Assembly (NCBI GenBank): GCA_900471605.1
Contig: UCEY01000011.1
Coordinates: 1-64,000, forward strand
Reading direction: 5' to 3'
DNA from: Hyphomicrobiales bacterium
GTDB lineage: Bacteria > Pseudomonadota > Alphaproteobacteria > Rhizobiales > Rhizobiaceae
DNA: 64,000 bases
A program made the position numbers and the translations under genes. Under the pieces are notes generated by a model that was not told the origin of the DNA, searched no databases, and was given only the letters and a program-made list of their open reading frames with translations. This document shows, piece after piece, positions 8,710 through 17,557 of the stretch (position 1 is its first letter; each line of letters opens with the position of its first letter).

Positions 8710-11214
8710 TCAGCTCTCCCGGTTTTCGATGATGACCAGTTCGAAAGTGACGCCGACCGGATTGTCGCCACGCGCCAGCCGGCCGTGATAGATGACGCCG
8801 TCCGTATCGACGACCGCAGCATCGATCGAGGCCCGAAGCCCGTCAGGCGTGTTTTCGAGTACGCCATTCTCGATGGCGATCTCTGTCGCGAGGCAGACGA
8901 TCCGGCGCCCATCCTCGAACACGGGCTCGTTGATGCTGCCTATGCCATGAATGCGGGCGCTCTCTATGCCGTGCTCCCGGCAGACTTCCTCGATCGCCAA
9001 ACCGACATCCTCGTTTGGCCGGACGCGTAGCAGGATGCCGTTACCTTCGCCGCTTTCGCCCCTGGCGGAAAACAGCGTGAAATTGGTTTCCGGATCGGGA
9101 ATGGAGGAGAAAGTGGCCGTGGCACTACCATAACCTTTGACCGCGATCGGCCGGCTGACAATGCTGTCGAAGGGCAGGACGTGCCCCATGCGCAAGGCCC
9201 CTTCGCCGGTATCCCAGATGCCGTGGCAATGCAGGAAAGGCGCGCCGTCGCGTTCGCCGACCATTGCGGTCGCCGCCTGGAACCTGCCGCCCGCTTCCGG
9301 CGCGAAAGTCGCGCTGTACCAGGCCACATGCTCTTTATCCGGCGAGAAAGCCGGGAGCACGTAGCGGAACGGATCGCAGGCGCCGCCTTCGATATTGAGG
9401 AAACCGCCCCTACAGCCCGCCTCCGCAAAGATGCGTGCCACGCCGGCCATGAAGACCTCGCCCGGCCGCAGCACGCCCTCGACTGGCTTCAACTCGGTCC
9501 GCACCGCCTCTCGCCTGATCGGCGCGATAGGGCCTGGATGTTTCAGCTGGCGCAGCGTCGGCACATTATTAGCCGGCTTATTATCAAGCTCGCCGCGTGC
9601 CTGCAGCTCCTCCCGGATCATCTTCTTGGTAATCTTGCCATAGGCGGATTTCGGCAGGGCATCCCAGAAGATGAACCGCTTCGGCATCTTGTAGCGGGAC
9701 ATCTTGCCGTCGATGAAGGCAAACAGGTCCTTCTCGGTCACCGCCGAACCGGGCTTGGCGACGCAGACTGCATAGCCCACCTCGCCCCAGAGCGGATCCG
9801 GCGCGCCGAGCACCGCCACCTCGCTGATATCAGGATGGGTGAGCAGCTTCTCCTCGATCTCCCTCGGATAGACGTTGGAGCCGCCGGAAATATACATGTC
9901 CGAGGCGCGGCCGGTGATGTAGAGGAAACCCTCCGCATCCATGTGGCCGAGATCGCCGGTGCGGAACCAGCCGTTGCGGAACGCCTTCTCGTTGGCCTCC
10001 GGATTGTCGTAATAACCCGCAAACACCGCCGGACCGATGCAGCAGATCTCGCCGGTCTCGTAAGGCCCGACCTCATCGCCCTGATCGTTCTGGATCGACA
10101 CATGCATGCCGGTGCGTTCCATGCCGCAGGTCCCGATCCTGGCAGCCTCGCCATCCTCGGCAGAGTGCAGGGCCGGCGGCAGCACGGTGATCGCGCCTGT
10201 CACTTCGCCCAGCCCGAAATATTGCACGATCACGGCCCCAAGGCTTTTCAGCGCCCGCTTCTGGTCCTCGCGATACATCGGCGCCCCCGCATAGATGACA
10301 TACCGCAGCGAGGAATGGTCGTATGTGTCCGCCGCCGGATGCTCGACCAGCAGTTTCAAAATGGTGGGCACGGTGAACATGGTCGAGACGCGCCATTTTT
10401 CGATCAGCGCCCAGGCGGCGTCGATGTCGAATTTTTCGGTCGGCAGCAGGATGGTCTTCACCCCATGCGCCACCTGGGTGAGCTGGTGCACGCCCGCGCC
10501 ATGCGACAGCGGCGCGACGACCAGAGCGGCATCGGCGGAGGTGACACCCGGCATCAGGTCGCAGAGATGGTTGTTGATCACGAAACCCATCTGGCCGTGG
10601 GTCAAGACCGCCGCCTTCGGCCGGCCGGTCGTGCCCGACGTGAAGAAGAACCAGCACGGATCGTCGCGCTCGACACGCGCTTCGACCGGTTTCTCGCCGC
10701 GGAACTCCTCGACAACGCCATCATACGACGGCCCGAAATCCGCTTCGCCGATGGCAACAACAAAACCGATCGCGGGATTGCTTTCCCGCACCACCCGCGC
10801 ATGATCCGGAAACGAGGCGTTGCAGATCAGTCCGGTCGCGCCGCTCGCCCTGGCGAGATAGGCGACCTCTTCCGGCGTCTGCCGGAAATTGGTCGGCACC
10901 CAGACGGCACCGATCCGGAAACAGGCAAACATGCTCTCGAACATCTGGTTGCAGTTCTGCGACTGGACCAGGATGCGGTCGCCCTTGCTCACCCCGAACC
11001 GCTGCTGCAGTGCCGCCGCCATCGCGTCGATCCGCGTCTCGAACTCTTCCCAGGTCCAGGTCTTTTCGGCCCAGACCAGAGCGAGGCCTTGCGGCTCGCG
11101 GCGCATCGCCTGCGTCACGAAACGGGCGAGGTTCATCACCCGCGTCGAACGCGGGCTGAGACCGCCTATCGGTTCGGCGCGATCGCCGACGCCAGCCGAA
11201 GTTGTCGCATTCAT
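8710..11214 (-). CDS. Acyl-CoA synthetase (AMP-binding) fused to two C-terminal PPC/DUF296-like domains
   Basis: This protein of 834 aa is about 290 residues longer than ordinary acid-CoA ligases. Residues about 30-545 form an ANL adenylating enzyme: P-loop FFTSGTTGRPK (190-200), the GWFRTGDLGH hinge region and the C-terminal catalytic Lys in SAYGKITKK. From about 585 there are two successive modules that resemble the PPC/DUF296 fold. The first has FLHCHGIWD followed by GHVLPFDS. The second has LAIEEVCREHGIESARIHGIGS and ends with VTFELVII. It should activate a carboxylic acid with ATP and CoA. The stop of the upstream thiolase overlaps the start (ATGA), so the two are translationally coupled. 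The PPC assignment rests on motif resemblance. Confidence 0.85.
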   Translation of the reverse strand: MNATTSAGVGDRAEPIGGLSPRSTRVMNLARFVTQAMRREPQGLALVWAEKTWTWEEFETRIDAMAAALQQRFGVSKGDRILVQSQNCNQMFESMFACFRIGAVWVPTNFRQTPEEVAYLARASGATGLICNASFPDHARVVRESNPAIGFVVAIGEADFGPSYDGVVEEFRGEKPVEARVERDDPCWFFFTSGTTGRPKAAVLTHGQMGFVINNHLCDLMPGVTSADAALVVAPLSHGAGVHQLTQVAHGVKTILLPTEKFDIDAAWALIEKWRVSTMFTVPTILKLLVEHPAADTYDHSSLRYVIYAGAPMYREDQKRALKSLGAVIVQYFGLGEVTGAITVLPPALHSAEDGEAARIGTCGMERTGMHVSIQNDQGDEVGPYETGEICCIGPAVFAGYYDNPEANEKAFRNGWFRTGDLGHMDAEGFLYITGRASDMYISGGSNVYPREIEEKLLTHPDISEVAVLGAPDPLWGEVGYAVCVAKPGSAVTEKDLFAFIDGKMSRYKMPKRFIFWDALPKSAYGKITKKMIREELQARGELDNKPANNVPTLRQLKHPGPIAPIRREAVRTELKPVEGVLRPGEVFMAGVARIFAEAGCRGGFLNIEGGACDPFRYVLPAFSPDKEHVAWYSATFAPEAGGRFQAATAMVGERDGAPFLHCHGIWDTGEGALRMGHVLPFDSIVSRPIAVKGYGSATATFSSIPDPETNFTLFSARGESGEGNGILLRVRPNEDVGLAIEEVCREHGIESARIHGIGSINEPVFEDGRRIVCLATEIAIENGVLENTPDGLRASIDAAVVDTDGVIYHGRLARGDNPVGVTFELVIIENRES

Positions 11215-12380
11215 TTCGTCCGCTCCAGGATCGACACATAGTTGGCGACGGCCGCGCCGCCCATGTTGAAGACGCCGGCCATTGTCGCCTTCGGCAGCTG
11301 CATGTCGCCCGCCTCGCCGCAGAGCTGCATCGCCGCCATCACATGCATCGAAACGCCGGTCGCGCCGATCGGATGACCCTTGGATTTCAGGCCGCCGGAC
11401 GGATTGACGGGCAAACGGCCATCCTTGCGGGTGATGCCTTCGCGGATGACGCGATATCCCTTGCCGGGCTCGGCGAGCCCCATCGCCTCGTATTCGATGA
11501 GCTCGGCGATGGTGAAGCAGTCATGGGTTTCGACGAAACTCAGGTCGTCGAGCGAGACGCCGGCATCGGCAAGCGACTTCTGCCAGGCCATGCGGGCACC
11601 TTCGAAAGCGATCGGATCCCGTCGCGACATGGCCAGGATGTCGTTGACATGGTTGCGCGCCCTGAAAGCGACCGCCCGCTTCATGCCGGCCGCAACGTCG
11701 GGCGAGGCGATCACCAGCGCGGCCGCGCCATCCGAGACCAGCGAGCAGTCGGTACGGCGCAAAGGCGCGGCGACATAGGGGTTCTTGTCGGAGACCGTGT
11801 TGCAGAAGTCGAAGCCGAAATCCTTCTGCATATGCGCATAGGGGTTCTTCATGCCGTTCGCGTGGTTTTTCGCCGCGATCATCGCAAGCTCTTCCGAACG
11901 GTCACCGTAGCGCTGGAAATAATGGCTGGCGATGCGGCCGAAGAGGCCGGCGAAACCGCCCTCCACATCCGCCTCCTCCTCGCGGTAGGAGGCCGACAGA
12001 AGGATGTCGCCGGTCTCCTTGGTGGGCAGCGCGGTCATCTTCTCGGCACCGACGACCAACGCGACCTTGCCGCGGCCGGCAGCGATGAAATCGAGCGCCT
12101 GATAAAGCGCCGCCGAGCCTGTGGCACAGGCATTTTCCATCCGCACCGCCGGTACATGATCGAACCCGTCGGCCGCCATGGCTACCAAGGCGCCCTGAAA
12201 ATCCTGCTTGGAAAAGCCGTTGTTGAACACGCCGACAAAAATGCCGTCGACATCCCTGGCCGTGATACCGGCATGTTCGAGGGCCGGATTGATCACCTCG
12301 GCCATCAATTCCCGCGTCGAGCCCGCTTCGGACTTGCCGAATTTCGAATGGGCCCAACCGACGATCTGTGCTCCTGCCAT
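11211..12380 (-). CDS. Thiolase / acetyl-CoA acetyltransferase (SCP2-type)
   Basis: This thiolase-fold enzyme of 389 aa starts at the ATG giving MAGAQIVGW, which has AAAGGAG seven bases upstream; an in-frame ATG eight codons earlier is less well placed. Features of the SCP2-thiolase branch are the nucleophilic Cys in ENACATGSAALYQA, ETHDCFTIAELIEYE, and the C-terminal GGLKSKGHPIGATG His motif. Members cleave or form beta-ketoacyl-CoA esters, sometimes of steroid or aromatic side chains, and often need a DUF35 partner; none is adjacent here. It is coupled by overlap to the acyl-CoA synthetase, so the operon likely shortens an acyl side chain imported by the TRAP system. Confidence 0.88.
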   Translation of the reverse strand: MAGAQIVGWAHSKFGKSEAGSTRELMAEVINPALEHAGITARDVDGIFVGVFNNGFSKQDFQGALVAMAADGFDHVPAVRMENACATGSAALYQALDFIAAGRGKVALVVGAEKMTALPTKETGDILLSASYREEEADVEGGFAGLFGRIASHYFQRYGDRSEELAMIAAKNHANGMKNPYAHMQKDFGFDFCNTVSDKNPYVAAPLRRTDCSLVSDGAAALVIASPDVAAGMKRAVAFRARNHVNDILAMSRRDPIAFEGARMAWQKSLADAGVSLDDLSFVETHDCFTIAELIEYEAMGLAEPGKGYRVIREGITRKDGRLPVNPSGGLKSKGHPIGATGVSMHVMAAMQLCGEAGDMQLPKATMAGVFNMGGAAVANYVSILERTK

Positions 12381-12396
12381 GACCTTCTCCTTTGTT

Positions 12397-13278
12397 TCAG
12401 ACACGTTCCGGCATTCTCGACCGCGACGCCTGCGGCGCCTTTCGAAGCGCCGGGTTTTCCGAACTGAATAACGCCTTCAATTTACCCTGCACCCGCTCGA
12501 CCTCCTGGGCCAGTTGGGCCGCAAGCTCCTTCTGGCGCGCCTCGCCCATGCGGCTGTCGATCGCGGCGATCGACAGGGCCCCGGCGAGCCGCCCGTCGGG
12601 CAGCAGGATCGCCATGCCGATCCCCCAGGAATTGGCGATCACCCGCCCGGGATTGAGCGCATAGCCAAGCTCCCGTGTCCGCGCCACGTCATCGCGGATG
12701 ATATCCGTCGAATAGCCCGGATATTGCGCGGCGATGACGCCTTCAATGCGGCCGAGGATGCCATCGACCTCCGCATCCGGCAGCGCCGCCAGCATGGCAA
12801 GCGAGCCGGCGCCGACCCCGAGCGGGTTCTGGTCGCCGGTGAGCAGCGCATGGGTGCGCACCGGATGGGTGCCCTCCTCGCGATGCAGACAGACGGCGTA
12901 ATCCTCACGCCGCATCGACACGAAGCTCGTATCGGCTGACCTAGCCGAAAGCCGCTTCAGGCTCTCGCCCGCCATTTCCAGGAGGCCATGCCGGCGCGAG
13001 GCCAGCATGCCCAGCACATAGAGCTCCCCGCCGAGATAATACCGGCGGGTAAGCTCGTCCTGCTCGACGAGGCGGGACCGCATCAGGGCCATCAGAAGCC
13101 GGCGGGCGGTCGGTTTGTTGAGGCCGCTATCGGCAACCACCTCGGCCAGCGCCACGCCCTTCTCCGCCCCGCGACCGACGATGGAGAGAAGCTGCAACGC
13201 CCGTTCCACCGCCTGCGCACCCGAAGCGGAAGCGGCACCTTCCCGAAGACCCGGCAGGTTTTCGATCACTTGTTCCAT
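12397..13278 (-). CDS. IclR family transcriptional regulator
   Basis: This regulator of 293 aa starts at the ATG giving MEQVIENLPG. The frame stays open upstream for 112 codons, but that part overlaps the dctP gene and has no domain. Residues about 20-75 are the winged helix-turn-helix (AVERALQLLSIVG, LNKPTARRLLMALMRSRLVEQ). The IclR effector domain follows, with the usual GVGAGSLAMLAAL and VIANSWGIGMAIL blocks. It sits between dctP and the thiolase, in the same direction, so it probably controls this operon in response to an imported acid. A GTGGAAC-TG-GTTCCAC palindrome at 16532-16547 is a candidate site. Confidence 0.88.
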   Translation of the reverse strand: MEQVIENLPGLREGAASASGAQAVERALQLLSIVGRGAEKGVALAEVVADSGLNKPTARRLLMALMRSRLVEQDELTRRYYLGGELYVLGMLASRRHGLLEMAGESLKRLSARSADTSFVSMRREDYAVCLHREEGTHPVRTHALLTGDQNPLGVGAGSLAMLAALPDAEVDGILGRIEGVIAAQYPGYSTDIIRDDVARTRELGYALNPGRVIANSWGIGMAILLPDGRLAGALSIAAIDSRMGEARQKELAAQLAQEVERVQGKLKALFSSENPALRKAPQASRSRMPERV

Positions 13279-13313
13279 ATGCCGCTTCCCATCACATGCA
13301 TGCCCGTGCCCGA

Positions 13314-14333
13314 TCAGCTCAGCGACTTGCCGATGGCCTTTTCGAGGATGGCCCAGGCCTCGTCGCCATATTTCGACTTCCAGTCCTTGTAGAAATTGGC
13401 GGCACGCAGCTTCTCCTGGAAAAGCGCGCCATCCGGCTTGTTGAACTTCATGCCCTTGCCTTCCAGCTCGGCCTGGACGGTGGCGTTGAGGCCCATCACG
13501 TCCTTGCGCTGCAGCTCGGCGGCGGCATTGAAGTGCTTCGAGACGATACCCTGCAGGTCTGCCGGCAACGCCTGCCAGGAGCGACGGTTGAGCAGGATCC
13601 AGAAACCGTCCCACATGTGGTTGGTCATCGAGACATATTTCTGCACTTCGAACAGCTTGGCAGTCGTCAGGATGGCAAGCGGGTTTTCCTGACCATCGAC
13701 GATGCCGGTCTGCAGCGCCGTATAGGTCTCGGCGAAATTGATGCTGGCGGGCGCCGAACCGAAGGCGGTGAACATCGAGGTCCAGAGCGGGCTCACCGGC
13801 ACGCGGATCTTGAAACCTTCGAGGTCCTTCGGCGTCGTAATCGGCCCCTTGGACGAGGTGATCTGCCGGAAACCGTTGTCCCAGATCTTGTCGAGCGTCA
13901 GCAGGCCCTTCTTCTCGATCTCGCCGCGAACGTATTTGCCGAGTTCGCCGTCCATCGCCGGCCAGACCTTGTCATAGCTCGGGAAGGCAAAGCCGACGCC
14001 GTTCAGCGAGGCATTCGGCACCAGCGTCGACAGGATGATCGGCGACAGGCTGAACATTTCGACGCCGCCTGATCGAACCTGGTTCAGCATGTCGGTGTCG
14101 GCGCCGAGCTGGCTCGACGGGAAGATGTTGATGGCCATGCGGCCGCCGCTCTCCTCCTGGATCTTGGCGACGGCTTCCTTGGCGCGGACGTTCATCGGAT
14201 GCGTCAGCGCCTGGTTGTTGGCGAACTTGTAGGTGAACTCGGCGGCATTTGCCGGCCGCGTGCGGATCGAAAAGGTGGTGGCGATGCCGGTCGTGGCCGC
14301 CCCCAAAAGAAGCGTTCTGCGATTGACGTTCAT
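13314..14333 (-). CDS. dctP: TRAP transporter substrate-binding protein DctP
   Basis: This periplasmic receptor of a TRAP carboxylate transporter has 339 aa. The N-terminus (NRRTLLLGAATTGIATTFS) is a signal peptide with a twin-arginine-like pair, with cleavage near ANAAEF. The mature part has DctP landmarks such as KIQEESGGRMAINIFPSSQLG, the FKIRVPVSPLWTSMF strand with a conserved Arg that binds the ligand carboxylate, and QTGIVDGQENPLA. A GGAGGAGG ribosome site precedes the ATG. It follows the fused DctQM gene by 48 bp. The ligand is some organic acid, presumably the substrate of the downstream CoA synthetase. Confidence 0.93.
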   Translation of the reverse strand: MNVNRRTLLLGAATTGIATTFSIRTRPANAAEFTYKFANNQALTHPMNVRAKEAVAKIQEESGGRMAINIFPSSQLGADTDMLNQVRSGGVEMFSLSPIILSTLVPNASLNGVGFAFPSYDKVWPAMDGELGKYVRGEIEKKGLLTLDKIWDNGFRQITSSKGPITTPKDLEGFKIRVPVSPLWTSMFTAFGSAPASINFAETYTALQTGIVDGQENPLAILTTAKLFEVQKYVSMTNHMWDGFWILLNRRSWQALPADLQGIVSKHFNAAAELQRKDVMGLNATVQAELEGKGMKFNKPDGALFQEKLRAANFYKDWKSKYGDEAWAILEKAIGKSLS

Positions 14334-14381
14334 GAAATCCTCCTCCGATTTCAGTTCCCGGTTTTTATGGTCTCACGGCCT

Positions 14382-16268
14382 TCAAAGGAAAACCGTCGAG
14401 AAATAGGGCACGGCTGCGATCACCAGGAGGCCGATCATCAGCGCGCCGATATAGGGCCAGATGGCCTTCATGGCTTCGTCCGGCGAGACATTGCCGATCT
14501 TGCAGGCGATATAGAAACCGATGCCGATTGGCGGCGTCATCAGGCCGATATTCATCGCCGTCACCACCACCATCGAATAGTGGATGTCGTTGATGCCGAG
14601 CGAACGGGCGACCGGAAACATGATCGGCGCCATCAGCACGATCGCCGGCAGGCCTTCCAGCACGCAGCCGAGCACCATGAAGATCAGGATGGTGACGCCC
14701 ATGAAGGTCAGCCAGCCGCCCGGCAGGCCCTGCACGGCCTCGACGAGCTGGGCCGCGAACCCCGTCTGGGTCAGCGCCCAGGCCATGGCGGACGCGGCCC
14801 CGAGGATCATCAGGATCGCGCCGGAAAGCGCCGCCGTCTCCACCAGCATGGAATAGAGCTTTTTCAGGCTGATACCGCCGTAAAGCGTTGCACCGATGAT
14901 CATCGCGTAGTGCACCGCGATCGTCGAAACCTCGGTCGCGGTGGCAATCCCCTCGCCGACGGCGGTGCGGATCAGGAAGGGCAGCACCAGCGCTGGAGCA
15001 GCCACCAGAAACGCCTTCTTGATCACCGAAAACGGCGCCCGGCGGACGCCGGCCATGGATTCGTGCCGCGCCTTCCAGCGCGCCAGGATCGCAAGCACCA
15101 ACAGCAGGACCATGGCGATGGCGAAACCGGATGTGAACAGTCCCGCGATCGAGACGCCAGCCGCCGACCCGAGCACGATCAGCACGATCGACGGCGGCAC
15201 GGTTTCCGCCATCGCCGCACCCGTCGCCAGAAGCGCGATCATCTCCGGCGGTCTGTGGCCACGGCGTTTCATTTCCGGAAACAGCGCCGGAGCGACGGTC
15301 GCCATGTCCGAAACCTTCGAGCCCGAAATGCCGGAGACCAGGAACATCGAGCCGAGCAGGACATAGGACATGCCGGCACGGACATGGCCAAGCAGCGAGG
15401 CCAGAACCTCGACGATCGCCTTGCCCATGCCGGTCGCATCGAGCACGCAGCCGAGCAGCACGAAGATCGGCACCGAAAGAAGGATGATGCTCGACATGCC
15501 TTCGTCCATGCGGCCGATCATCACGAAGACCGGTACCGACGTGGTGAACGTCAGGAAGGCCAGCGTCCCGAGACCGAAACAGAAAGCGATCGGCACGCCG
15601 AGAACCAGGAACAGCGCCACGAAACCGACGAGGAAAATCGGAATGTTCCAGTTGCCGATCTGCTTCAGGCTCGGCCCGGCGAACCAGAGGAGCGCGGTCA
15701 CGGCAGCGATCACCATCGCGGAAATCGCGACCTGCCTGAGGTTCGCCCCCTTCAGCGCATTGGCGACCGCGAGGATCAGCATCAGCCCGACGCCGACCGG
15801 CAGAGCCGCGGCGCGAAAGCTCATCGGAATGTTGAGTGCCGCCGAGGTGATATAGGATTCCTCGATCGCATATTCATAGGCCGGACGCAGCATCACCCCA
15901 AGGAAAAGCGCCATCAGCAGCAGTGCGAGCGTATTCGCCAGCGCATGCACCTTTTCCGGCAGCATGCCGACAAAAAGAGTCAGCCGCAGGTGCTCGCTGC
16001 GGTCGACCGCCATGGCCGAACCGAGCATGGCGAGCCAGAGGAAGGACATCGACGCCACCTCGTCGATCCAGACGATCGGCAGCGAGAAAACATAGCGGGA
16101 AATGACCCCGGCCAGCAAAAGCGCGATGATGCCGACGAGAAGTGCTGCGGCAACCGCCTCCACCGGCCGCATCCAGACGGAGCCGCTCTGCTGCGGCGCC
16201 ACGCCTTCGAGGCCCGCGAGCAGCGACGCCTCGTCCATGGGCTCGATCGTATTCTGGGCTGCCGTCAC
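14382..16268 (-). CDS. TRAP transporter fused permease DctQM
   Basis: This is a 628-aa fusion of the small (DctQ, four membrane helices, about residues 30-185) and large (DctM, about 12 helices, from about residue 205) TRAP permease subunits. The DctM part has LGVPIAFCFGLG, the SKVSDMATVAPAL block and GLMTPPIGIGFYIACKIG, which line the substrate and Na+ path. The start is GTG behind AGGAGG. It imports an organic acid delivered by DctP using the sodium gradient. It is the first gene of the operon that ends with the SDR at 7958. A perfect GTGGAAC/GTTCCAC palindrome lies about 260 bp upstream. Confidence 0.93.
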   Translation of the reverse strand: MTAAQNTIEPMDEASLLAGLEGVAPQQSGSVWMRPVEAVAAALLVGIIALLLAGVISRYVFSLPIVWIDEVASMSFLWLAMLGSAMAVDRSEHLRLTLFVGMLPEKVHALANTLALLLMALFLGVMLRPAYEYAIEESYITSAALNIPMSFRAAALPVGVGLMLILAVANALKGANLRQVAISAMVIAAVTALLWFAGPSLKQIGNWNIPIFLVGFVALFLVLGVPIAFCFGLGTLAFLTFTTSVPVFVMIGRMDEGMSSIILLSVPIFVLLGCVLDATGMGKAIVEVLASLLGHVRAGMSYVLLGSMFLVSGISGSKVSDMATVAPALFPEMKRRGHRPPEMIALLATGAAMAETVPPSIVLIVLGSAAGVSIAGLFTSGFAIAMVLLLVLAILARWKARHESMAGVRRAPFSVIKKAFLVAAPALVLPFLIRTAVGEGIATATEVSTIAVHYAMIIGATLYGGISLKKLYSMLVETAALSGAILMILGAASAMAWALTQTGFAAQLVEAVQGLPGGWLTFMGVTILIFMVLGCVLEGLPAIVLMAPIMFPVARSLGINDIHYSMVVVTAMNIGLMTPPIGIGFYIACKIGNVSPDEAMKAIWPYIGALMIGLLVIAAVPYFSTVFL

Positions 16269-16562
16269 ACGTCATCCTCCTCTATGCTGCGAAGGGGACG
16301 GACGGGAGAAACGCTCCGGATCGATCACGGGTCAAACCGCAAATCCAGGCGGACCACACCCCTCTCCGGCGTGACCGCTTCTCCTCCCGACGTCGGCTCC
16401 TCCAGCCATCCGCAGTGGTCCATTATCTGGATCTTATTCTTCCACAAGTTGCCGGAGTTTGCGCAAGACGGGGGGATTAGGCAAGGCTGAATTTGACTGC
16501 AGCTTCGAAAACTTTACGGTCGATCCATATCGTGGAACTGGTTCCACAGGCCGGCTATCGTG
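16269..16562. other. Upstream region of the TRAP operon
   Basis: This 294-bp gap between the SDR gene and the TRAP permease is without a gene. It contains the ribosome site of dctQM at its left end and a strong palindrome at 16532-16547. A promoter is expected here but I cannot point to clear -35/-10 boxes. Confidence 0.5.
16532..16547. promoter_or_regulatory. Palindrome GTGGAAC-TG-GTTCCAC, candidate IclR operator
   Basis: This is a perfect 7-2-7 inverted repeat upstream of the TRAP operon that encodes an IclR regulator. Known IclR-family sites often contain TGGAA...TTCCA half-sites, so it is the best operator candidate. It ends only about 15 bp past the stop of the SDR gene. Confidence 0.5.
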
Positions 16563-17366
16563 TCAGCTCAAGCTGCCGGACACCGTTGCATGCAGCCCGC
16601 CATCGATCGGGAGCTCGATCCCGGTAATGTATCTCGCTTCGTCGGAGGCGAGGAAAACCGAGGCCCAGGCGATGTCCCAACCGTCTCCTTGGCGTTTCAT
16701 CGGCGAAATCGCGTCTCTTTTAGCCTTCATTTCATCGGGAGAGGCGTAGTAACCGCTGATCTGTTTCTGGATATGCGGCGTGTCCATCACCCCCGGCAGG
16801 ATCGCATTGGCGCGGATGCCTTTGGCCGCATATTCGATCGCAATCGCGCGCGTGAAGTGGTTTAGCGCCGCCTTCGATGCATAATATGAAACGTATGGAT
16901 AGCCGGTCCACCGGATGGAGGCGAGCGAGGAGATATTGACGATCGCCCCGCCCCCCTGCCTCTCCATGATCGGCAGGACAGCCTTGCAGGTGAGGAAGGC
17001 GCTGGTCAGGTTGACGTCGATGACCCTGCGCCAGCTCTCTTCGGTCGCCTCCGCGGCTCCGCCCGGCAGGTTGATGCCGACATTGTTGTGCAGCACGTCA
17101 ATGCGGCCGAAGCGCTCCATGGTTTTTTCGACGACGGCAGCAATATCGATGGATCTGGTGACGTCTGCGGCAAGCGCCAGCCCCGTCCCGCCCTCGGCTT
17201 CGATGACGTCGAGCGTGTTTTTCGCCGCGTCGAGATCGACGTCGACGCAGACGACGCGGCCGCCCTCGCGGGCATAAGCGACGGCAGCGGCCTTGCCGTT
17301 CCCGAAACCCGGGCCGACCGAACCGGCGCCGAACACGAGAACGACCTTGTTCTTCATGCGATCCAT
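16563..17366 (-). CDS. SDR family oxidoreductase
   Basis: This short-chain dehydrogenase has 267 aa and a strong GGAGGAG ribosome site before the ATG. The cofactor loop is an extended variant, FGAGSVGPGFGNGKAAAVA, a known variation of the TGxxxGxG glycine motif. Asp at the end of beta-2 (CVDVDL) suggests NAD rather than NADP. NNVGINLPGG replaces the usual NNAG. The catalytic Ser is in NISSLAS and Tyr/Lys in YYASKAALNH. It lies upstream of the TRAP operon in the same direction, separated by 294 bp with its own palindrome, so it may be a separate unit serving the same pathway. The substrate is unknown. Confidence 0.85.
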   Translation of the reverse strand: MDRMKNKVVLVFGAGSVGPGFGNGKAAAVAYAREGGRVVCVDVDLDAAKNTLDVIEAEGGTGLALAADVTRSIDIAAVVEKTMERFGRIDVLHNNVGINLPGGAAEATEESWRRVIDVNLTSAFLTCKAVLPIMERQGGGAIVNISSLASIRWTGYPYVSYYASKAALNHFTRAIAIEYAAKGIRANAILPGVMDTPHIQKQISGYYASPDEMKAKRDAISPMKRQGDGWDIAWASVFLASDEARYITGIELPIDGGLHATVSGSLS

Positions 17367-17450
17367 AAACTGCTCCTCCAGCCACCCTCCCCGGCGGCGT
17401 GAGACAACTTACGGTGCAGTTTCCGTTCGGTCCACGTTCAATTGCAAACA

Positions 17451-17460
17451 GAACATGTTC
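17451..17460. promoter_or_regulatory. Palindrome GAACATGTTC upstream of the SDR gene
   Basis: A perfect 10-bp palindrome, flanked by GCAAACA and GCAAACG, lies about 85 bp before the SDR start at 17366 and just past the end of the DUF2239 gene. It is a plausible operator; the regulator is unknown. Confidence 0.3.
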
Positions 17461-17557
17461 GCAAACGTGTATACTGCGCGGATGGCCCTGTCAGGCGGCA
17501 ACCCCTCCGGGCCACCCTCAGCCCGAAAAATGCGCGCTACATGGGGAACCACCTGAT

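Noticed and set aside
6008..8788. A 926-codon plus-strand frame opposite the macroglobulin and SDR genes
   Set aside because: Same antisense composition, no domain, and crosses the intergenic gap and stop codons of clear genes.
9181..11241. A 686-codon plus-strand frame opposite the acyl-CoA synthetase
   Set aside because: No homology features; the opposite strand has a complete ANL enzyme with ribosome coupling to its neighbours.
12397..13614. Longer version of the IclR protein (405 aa)
   Set aside because: The additional N-terminal part overlaps the dctP coding sequence and has antisense-like composition; the ATG at 13278 is at the expected place before the HTH.
14199..16490. A 763-codon plus-strand frame opposite the TRAP permease
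   Set aside because: Extremely His/Arg/Asp-rich translation, which is the mirror of a hydrophobic membrane protein; no start signal or domain.
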